Assembly: GCA_035478715.1 (NCBI GenBank) | Contig: DATIJK010000027.1 | Coordinates: 1 to 8,954, forward strand | Reading direction: 5' to 3' | Source of the DNA: JAICLK01 sp035478715 | GTDB lineage: Bacteria; Patescibacteriota; Saccharimonadia; Saccharimonadales; UBA4665 | Length of the DNA stretch: 8,954 nt | In this document: positions 4,461-8,954 of the stretch, piece after piece | Layout of the letters: each line of letters starts with the position of its first letter | Position numbering within the stretch: the first letter of the stretch is position 1 | Translations under genes and position numbers: made by a program | The notes under the pieces: model-generated | Seen by the model: only the letters and a program-made list of their open reading frames with translations | Told to the model about the DNA's origin: nothing | The model's database searches: none

Positions 4461-5810
4461 TTATTTACCGCGGGCGGTTTCCCAAAGCCGGCCCAGAACG
4501 TCAGTACTGAACGGACTTTTTTGGCGTGGGCGGGCGCCTTCGGCCGGGACCATCAATGTTATCGCTTTTGGCATGATCTCGATTTTTACCGGGGTTTTGT
4601 ATGATTCACGCTCGCCGTCTACGCCGGCAACAAGTTTTTTACTGCCGCTATTTATCGTAAGGTTTTTGCCGGTCCACTGCATAACGCTCGGATTTGCTTT
4701 CAGATTGCGCTTGAATGTAAAAACTCCCGCTAAACTTCTGATAGTTCTATCGTCGAGTTTCGTCAGGGCAGTGATTTGCAATTTGCCAGTATCGAGTTTT
4801 TCGCGGTGGCCAAGCTCGAGCAAGTTCATGACTTCGTATGGATTGACACCGATGAATAGCTGGATGGCTTTTTTGTGCATTTTGCCTGAGTTGTCTTTGA
4901 ACCGCACGTCGTACGATTTCTTTTTGTCGTTCGTCAGTTCCTGCATTACTTTCCGCGTGGTAGCAACTTTATTATCGCGGTATTCATCGTGGTCGACAAT
5001 ATCTGCGTAAATTCCAAATGATGCATTGTTCAAAAATATCCGGTCGTTGATTTTAGCGGCATCAATTTTTCGTTCAACGCCATTGAAGCCTTCGAGAGCA
5101 TCGACAATCCTTTCCGGATCCAAACCGATGTCACGCGCGAAATGGCATCGTGTTCCGCCGGGCAGGACGACCAGCGGCAGCTCCTGTTCAATTGCAACTT
5201 TCGCAACTGCGCCTATAGTGCCATCACCGCCAGAGACGCCTAAAACATCCGCGCCGTTCTTCGCTGCTTTGCGCGATAATGCTTCGATATTATCTCCTTT
5301 TTTCGTGATATATACTTCGATGCCGCGTGCGCGTGCCAGCTTGTCGATTTTTGCTTTTATGGCCCGGCCGTTACCGGATTTCGGATTCATAATCAGGTAT
5401 GGTTTTTTGAAGTCCGTCGATTGTTTCATAGAAGCGCCTGAAAGCCGGCGCTCGGCCCAGAATTTTTCGCGCAGGAGATTCAGTAGTAGCACGTATGACG
5501 CAATCAACGCGACGACGATAAAAAGAGTTGCGGCGTTCGAGATATTTTTAATGAAATACAGCAACTCGATAGCGATGGCAACCAGACCAACGGCAATCGT
5601 AATCGCTCCCAGAAATAACCGCTTTCCGATACCGGAAAACATGAGCCAGATGCCATATAAAACGATAAGTATCGTCAATGCCAGTATCAAAGCGAATAAC
5701 AAGTTATGAATCAAGAATCGCACAAAAAGAATTACCAGTAAGACGTAGATAATCAGTGCTGTAATCGCCCCGAATTGTAAGGATACTTTCTGGCGCATCT
5801 CAGGCTCCAT
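4461..5810 (-). CDS. Membrane-anchored diacylglycerol/lipid kinase family protein
   Basis: From ATG 5810 the protein has 449 residues. Four membrane helices lie at about 12-32, 36-57, 66-86 and 93-112. A DAGK catalytic domain follows: PYLIMNPKSGNG (137-148), then the nucleotide-binding VSGGDGT (192-198), then LPGGTRCHFARDIGLD (from about 216). The C-terminal lid region has the family-like GVDGERES near residue 400 and a basic tail. Family enzymes use ATP to phosphorylate diacylglycerol, sphingoid bases or related lipids; the substrate is unknown here. The usual family motif GTxNxFA has Cys222 in place of Asn. The open frame extends 59 codons further upstream, but that part is unlike the family and overlaps the divergent gene. 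ATG 5798 is an alternative start with GGAG six bases before it. It heads an operon with the DUF2277 gene. Confidence 0.85.
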   Translation of the reverse strand: MEPEMRQKVSLQFGAITALIIYVLLVILFVRFLIHNLLFALILALTILIVLYGIWLMFSGIGKRLFLGAITIAVGLVAIAIELLYFIKNISNAATLFIVVALIASYVLLLNLLREKFWAERRLSGASMKQSTDFKKPYLIMNPKSGNGRAIKAKIDKLARARGIEVYITKKGDNIEALSRKAAKNGADVLGVSGGDGTIGAVAKVAIEQELPLVVLPGGTRCHFARDIGLDPERIVDALEGFNGVERKIDAAKINDRIFLNNASFGIYADIVDHDEYRDNKVATTRKVMQELTNDKKKSYDVRFKDNSGKMHKKAIQLFIGVNPYEVMNLLELGHREKLDTGKLQITALTKLDDRTIRSLAGVFTFKRNLKANPSVMQWTGKNLTINSGSKKLVAGVDGERESYKTPVKIEIMPKAITLMVPAEGARPRQKSPFSTDVLGRLWETARGK

Positions 5811-5849
5811 TATACAAATCAGTATATACTGCAAGTGTGGGGAGTTCCA
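5811..5849. promoter_or_regulatory. Shared divergent promoter region, lipid kinase / YqeG
   Basis: Only 39 bp separate the two divergent start codons. On the plus strand, TATACT (5825-5830) is a candidate -10 and GGGGAG (5839-5844) is the ribosome site of the phosphatase gene. On the minus strand, TATACT (5827-5822) and TATAAT overlapping the ATG are -10 candidates. No good -35 is visible on either side, so assignment of the elements is tentative. Confidence 0.4.
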
Positions 5850-6356
5850 TTGATTAAGATCAAACAAAATAAATCGTGGCTGCCAGATTACATGGCTGAA
5901 TCGGTGGTGCAAATAGATGCGGACGAATTGAGGAAGGCGGCTATCACGCATCTGGTTTTTGACTTGGACAATACGTTGCTGATCCATAAGACGAATGAAC
6001 TATCGGCAGAAACCGTGGCGTACATTGCTGGTTTACGGCAGGCCGGATTCAAGATCATATTAGGCAGTAACACCAGACGGGATACTGATGCTGTCGTTGA
6101 AGCGATGCAGGGAAAAGGTGTCCGCGTCCGTGGGCTGTCCATGAAGCCTTTTAAATCTTATTACAAAAAAGTCATCGCTGCTGCCGAGACGGAACCGGAA
6201 CATATCGCGATGATCGGCGACCATCTGATCAATGATGTGATTGGCGCGAATCGGGCAGGGCTAAAAACGATACTCGTGAAATCACTCAGCCGCAGGACAC
6301 TGACCTTTAACGCAGCATACATCCAGTGGCTTAAAAAATATGCTCAGAAAACGTAA
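5850..6356 (+). CDS. YqeG-like HAD-superfamily (IIIA) phosphatase
   Basis: From TTG 5850 the protein has 168 residues. Motif I is FDLDNTLL with nucleophile Asp38 and acid/base Asp40. Motif II is ILGSNTRRD, with Ser in the Ser/Thr position. The Lys of motif III is in MKPFKSYY, and the metal-binding motif is MIGDHLINDVIGANRAG. The opening LPDYMAESVVQID and the GDHLINDV block match the YqeG/phosphatidylglycerophosphatase GEP4-like HAD group, whose characterised relatives dephosphorylate phosphatidylglycerophosphate. That role is plausible here but unproven. The start is TTG because GGGGAG lies five bases before it; GTG 5835 is in frame but lies upstream of the ribosome site. It is divergent from a lipid kinase, a sensible membrane-lipid neighbour. 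Its stop codon abuts the stop of the convergent SulP gene. Confidence 0.85.
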   Translation: MIKIKQNKSWLPDYMAESVVQIDADELRKAAITHLVFDLDNTLLIHKTNELSAETVAYIAGLRQAGFKIILGSNTRRDTDAVVEAMQGKGVRVRGLSMKPFKSYYKKVIAAAETEPEHIAMIGDHLINDVIGANRAGLKTILVKSLSRRTLTFNAAYIQWLKKYAQKT

Positions 6357-8111
6357 TTATTTGCGGGAAGATTTTTTCTTTTTTGAAGCTGGCTTTTTAG
6401 CTGAAGATTTTTTCATTGCCGGTGATTGCCATTTTGTTTTGGTTTTCTTCTGATAATCAGCTATTGCAGCGTCGAGTGTCGGATAAAAATGATGTGGTTC
6501 CAAGTCTCCAATCAGACCGAACTTTTCAAATTTCGCATGGACCCGGTGTTTCAATTCAGCAAATTCCAGAGAAATATTTTTTGCGTTCATTGACTTGTCA
6601 AGATCACGCAGCATATCTGCCGCAGTTGCATCAATATCAGTAATCGGCTCCGCCGCAATCAATATATATTTTGGTTTCGGTCGAGACGCTGCCACCAGCT
6701 TGATTTGATCCCGGAACGTGCGGGCATTCGCAAAAATTAGGGGGGCATCAAAGCGGTAAATTACCAAACCTGGTAATAGCTCGCCGTCGGGATATTGCTG
6801 GACATCATGGTACCCGGGGTAATTCTTTACTTTTCCAAGCGTGGTCTGATATGGCCACCACAGCCGCCGGAAGACATTGAATATCGACAAGGCAATTGCA
6901 ATACCGATGCCGGGCAAAACTCCAAGTAAGGCTACCCCAAGGAATGCTACAAGTGTCGTAACAAATTCGCTTCGGCGCTGTTTGTAGAGTTTCATCGACG
7001 CTGGGATATCGGCAAGCGACATAGATGCTGCGATCACGACAGCGGCTAAAGTCGGATTTGGCAGATTACGCAGTAAACCAGGTATAAACACCAGCATCAG
7101 TACGATCAGAACAGCTCCGACGATACCGGTGAGCTGCGTTTTAGCACCGGACTGTTCGGCAACCGCCGTTCGCGATCCGCTGGTGCTGACCGGAAAACCC
7201 TGGAAGAATCCTGCAGCTACGCTCGCAACGCCGACACCGACCATTTCGCCATTGCCGTCTATTTCTTTTCCTTTTTTTCCTGCGAACGCTGACGCCACAG
7301 AAATCGTATCAGTCAATGCCACGACGGCAATACTGGCTGCACCAGCCAGCAGCAGCGGAAAGTCGGATATATGCGGCAGGGTAAACGGCGGAAATCCCTT
7401 CGGCAAAACGCCAACGACAGACACGCCATGTTGGCTTAAATGAAGCACGGACGACAAAATCGTCGCTCCGACAACTGCCACCAAGACGGCTGGAATTTTA
7501 GGCATGAATTTTCCGAGTAGAAAAATAAGCGCCAGGCTGGATATGCCGATAATGACTGCGGCCCCGACAAATTCGCCGGAATACAATCCATGTATGAATG
7601 CACCAATTTCTCCAAGCAAACCGCTCGCATCCGTCGAAAAGCCGAATAATTTCGGAAGCTGGCCGATTAATATCGTCAATGCAAGGCCATTCATGTACCC
7701 AAGTTTGGTCGGTTTGGATAATAGATCGGCAACGAATCCTAATTTAAAGACGCCAGCGATAATCATTATCGCACCGACCATCACGGCGAGCATGGATGCC
7801 AGTTCCACGGCGCGTGCAGGATCACCATTTGAGCCAACTATAGGTATGATGGTAGCAGCAATCATCGGCCCGAGCGAAGAATCCGGCCCTAACACCAAAA
7901 CCCGCGAGGGGCCGAAAGCGGCATATCCAAGCAAACAAAGCACTGAAGTATACAGGCCGGTGATGCTTGGCAATCCAGCAAGCTCGGCATACGCCATTCC
8001 CTGCGGGACTAACAGCGTCGTTAAAATAATGCCCGCTACGATATCACTGCGCAGCCAGGTCCTCTGGTAACCCTTCAATACCTTCACTCCCGGCGGCAAC
8101 GCGAATTTCAT
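6357..8111 (-). CDS. SulP-family inorganic anion transporter with STAS domain
   Basis: This 584-residue protein begins with the SulP signature: DIVAGIILTTLLVPQGMAY (23-41), AELAGLPSITGLYTS and GPSRVLVLGPDSSLGPM. Roughly ten or more hydrophobic segments follow to about residue 430. A STAS domain (about 445-555) contains ITDIDATAADML, with Thr496 where many STAS domains carry the regulatory Ser/Thr. The tail (563-584) is very Lys/Ser-rich. SulP proteins carry sulfate, bicarbonate or other anions across the inner membrane; the ion is not predictable from what I can see. The fold is complete and of normal length. ATG 8111-8109 is the obvious start but lacks a clear ribosome site; a weak extended -10 (TGTATGGT on the minus strand) lies just upstream. 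It is convergent with the phosphatase with no gap, and divergent from the SHOCT pair across the foldback sequence. Confidence 0.92.
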   Translation of the reverse strand: MKFALPPGVKVLKGYQRTWLRSDIVAGIILTTLLVPQGMAYAELAGLPSITGLYTSVLCLLGYAAFGPSRVLVLGPDSSLGPMIAATIIPIVGSNGDPARAVELASMLAVMVGAIMIIAGVFKLGFVADLLSKPTKLGYMNGLALTILIGQLPKLFGFSTDASGLLGEIGAFIHGLYSGEFVGAAVIIGISSLALIFLLGKFMPKIPAVLVAVVGATILSSVLHLSQHGVSVVGVLPKGFPPFTLPHISDFPLLLAGAASIAVVALTDTISVASAFAGKKGKEIDGNGEMVGVGVASVAAGFFQGFPVSTSGSRTAVAEQSGAKTQLTGIVGAVLIVLMLVFIPGLLRNLPNPTLAAVVIAASMSLADIPASMKLYKQRRSEFVTTLVAFLGVALLGVLPGIGIAIALSIFNVFRRLWWPYQTTLGKVKNYPGYHDVQQYPDGELLPGLVIYRFDAPLIFANARTFRDQIKLVAASRPKPKYILIAAEPITDIDATAADMLRDLDKSMNAKNISLEFAELKHRVHAKFEKFGLIGDLEPHHFYPTLDAAIADYQKKTKTKWQSPAMKKSSAKKPASKKKKSSRK

Positions 8112-8135
8112 AAGATTCTTTTATTGAACCATACA

Positions 8136-8300
8136 ATGAATCCATTGCATATCTCCATTTCGCCCCAAAAACCACCTCGCCGGCTATGAAGCACTCCGGT
8201 CATCCTCGTCGTAATTTCAATTACGCCTGCGGTGCCCGAACCACTTCTCGCTCGACGAGGAGGCTTTTGGAATCGAAAGCGAGATTTGTAATGGATTCAT
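8136..8300. repeat. 165-bp foldback (imperfect palindrome), MITE-like or structured RNA
   Basis: The ends are perfect 11-bp inverted repeats, ATGAATCCATT (8136-8146) and AATGGATTCAT (8290-8300). Pairing continues inward: 8147-8149 with 8287-8289, 8151-8155 with 8281-8285, 8158-8162 with 8274-8278, 8165-8170 with 8265-8270, 8172-8173 with 8262-8263, 8175-8179 with 8256-8260, and 8181-8183 with 8252-8254. An inner half, 8188-8216 against 8219-8247, is in register across its 29 positions (19 Watson-Crick, 2 wobble) and closes on CGTAATT/AATTACG. By hand about 60 of some 80 positions per arm pair. ATACA occurs directly at both edges (8131-8135 and 8305-8309), a possible target duplication. It lies between divergent promoters and shows no convincing gene. 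The remainder of 8112-8387 holds only promoter-like sequence. Confidence 0.8.
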
Positions 8301-8371
8301 AGATATACAAAAAGCGGTTATGAGTAATTTGGACTATTTTGACGACGGATTCAAATGCCAGACCATGATAT

Positions 8372-8377
8372 TATAGT
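8372..8377 (+). promoter_or_regulatory. -10 candidate for the SHOCT / His-rich pair
   Basis: TATAGT matches the -10 consensus at five of six positions. Six bases later an ATG (8384) opens only an 8-codon frame (to TAG 8408-8410) that overlaps the SHOCT start region in another frame. No -35 stands at 17 bp; TTGACG at 8339-8344 is 27 bp away and would fit a different -10 (CATGAT, 8364-8369). Confidence 0.4.
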
Positions 8378-8402
8378 CACATAATGCGTGGTAAGATTGC
8401 AG

Positions 8403-8600
8403 ATGTTTAGTCTATTCATGATAGTTTTCTGGGTCGCACTGGCCGGTACAATCGTGTTCGCGGTCGTTCGTTTTCGCAAATATAACGAACACAACACCAA
8501 ACATTCAGCTAATCAGATAGATTTTATAAAGTCGCAATACGATAAAGGCGAGCTGGACAAAGCGCAATACGAAAAACTAATTAGGGATCTGACAAAGTAA
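8403..8600 (+). CDS. Small membrane protein with C-terminal SHOCT domain
   Basis: From ATG 8403 the protein has 65 residues: one membrane helix (about 2-22: FSLFMIVFWVALAGTIVFAVV), a basic stop-transfer RFRK, a polar linker, and a C-terminal SHOCT motif (IDFIKSQYDKGELDKAQYEKL). SHOCT is a short two-helix domain found at the ends of many unrelated proteins; it probably mediates oligomerisation or binding, and no enzyme activity is expected. In-frame GTG 8388 and TTG 8397 are alternative starts, and none has a good ribosome site (GGTAAG at 8390-8395 is weak). The next gene starts one base after the stop codon, so the two are almost certainly cotranscribed and may act together at the membrane. 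Confidence 0.8.
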   Translation: MFSLFMIVFWVALAGTIVFAVVRFRKYNEHNTKHSANQIDFIKSQYDKGELDKAQYEKLIRDLTK

Positions 8601-8601
8601 A

Positions 8602-8954
8602 ATGAGAAAATATCTTGGATTCGTAAAATCAAAGTGGTTCATTGGCATCGGCTGCCTGATTTTAGGTGCACTGGTAATCCTTACGATCCGCTTCTTTACT
8701 TACAATCCTCCACACACCCATTATCATGCGAATTTCGAAGTCTATATCAACGGCCAACGCGAAAAATTCCAGGGCCCGCAATATTACGCCGACATTGAGA
8801 TGTGCAAACTTAAAACAATCCAGACACCGATACAGCGTGCGCACATGCATAATAACGTCAATAACGTCGTACACGTTGAAGCGCCGGCAGTGACCTGGGG
8901 GCATTTCTTCTCAAATATAGGTTGGACACTGGGCCCGGATTTTATCGCCGATCC
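8602..8954 (+). CDS. His-rich single-pass membrane protein, C-terminus outside window
   Basis: The frame from ATG 8602 stays open for 117 codons to the window end. An N-terminal helix (about 12-32: WFIGIGCLILGALVILTIRFF) is followed by an exported-looking domain with spaced histidines: HTHYHANFEVYINGQ (38-52), HMHNNVNNVVHVEAP (81-95) and WGHFFSNIGWTLG (99-111), plus Cys68. The order HxHxHxNF, HxH, HVE, then FF-x-N/x-G resembles an uncharacterised family in CPR bacteria and some archaea with HAH..., HTHD...IHVESP and TLGxFF motifs, as I recall it; I know no assigned function. Conserved histidines in this arrangement suggest metal binding, possibly copper or zinc, outside the cytoplasm. This is inference. 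It is the second gene of a pair with the SHOCT protein. Confidence 0.75.
   Translation, partial: MRKYLGFVKSKWFIGIGCLILGALVILTIRFFTYNPPHTHYHANFEVYINGQREKFQGPQYYADIEMCKLKTIQTPIQRAHMHNNVNNVVHVEAPAVTWGHFFSNIGWTLGPDFIAD

Noticed and set aside
5811..5987. 59-codon upstream extension of the lipid kinase
   Set aside because: It has no family similarity, overlaps the divergent phosphatase start region, and the membrane helices begin properly after ATG 5810.
8136..8300. Foldback as a simple terminator or CRISPR unit
   Set aside because: There is no U tract, no gene ends there, and there are no regularly spaced direct repeats.

Overview
The window reads as a stretch of ordinary bacterial chromosome with standard stop codons: TGA ends the nucleotidyltransferase, so the TGA-as-glycine code is excluded. 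GC is moderate, with hand-counted sample lines at about 38% in the kinase-like gene and 55% in the lipoprotein gene. Gene content suggests a Candidatus Saccharibacteria-type or other Patescibacteria (CPR) genome: small hypothetical membrane proteins, a YqeG phosphatase, a SHOCT protein followed by a His-rich membrane protein, and -10 boxes sitting right before start codons. This assignment is inference, since no rRNA or ribosomal protein gene is present.

Layout. Positions 1-485 (minus) hold the N-terminal part of a membrane-anchored Mrr-like restriction endonuclease, preceded by a possible 32-residue micro-ORF. Next comes a terminator and a kanamycin-nucleotidyltransferase-like gene (minus, 683-1426). 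A coding-like remnant (1467-1589) and a strong promoter overlapped by a dyad lead into a GC-richer SGNH-hydrolase lipoprotein (plus, 1676-2575) with its own terminator. From 5810 down to 2753 the minus strand carries a membrane-anchored diacylglycerol/lipid kinase-family protein, a DUF2277 protein, an APH-fold phosphotransferase and a small two-helix membrane protein. Divergent from the lipid kinase is a YqeG-like HAD phosphatase (5850-6356), whose stop codon abuts that of a convergent SulP anion transporter (8111-6357). After a 276-bp intergenic region, a SHOCT membrane protein and a His-rich membrane protein (cut by the window end) form a tight pair on the plus strand.

How the genes relate. 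YqeG-family phosphatases and lipid kinases both act on membrane lipids or their precursors in characterised relatives, so the divergent lipid kinase/YqeG pair may be coregulated; this is inference. The endonuclease and nucleotidyltransferase suggest an accessory, defence- or resistance-like flank. The lipoprotein looks like a separately acquired unit.

The most striking non-coding feature is a 165-bp foldback sequence (8136-8300) between the divergent SulP and SHOCT genes. It is nearly one continuous imperfect palindrome, with perfect 11-bp ends and about 60 pairable positions per arm of about 80. Also notable are a pair of direct repeats, each next to a terminator hairpin, bracketing the nucleotidyltransferase/lipoprotein block; twin ATTA-N5-TAAT dyads over one promoter; and -10 hexamers placed 6-7 nt before ATG at several genes, which suggests leaderless transcripts.
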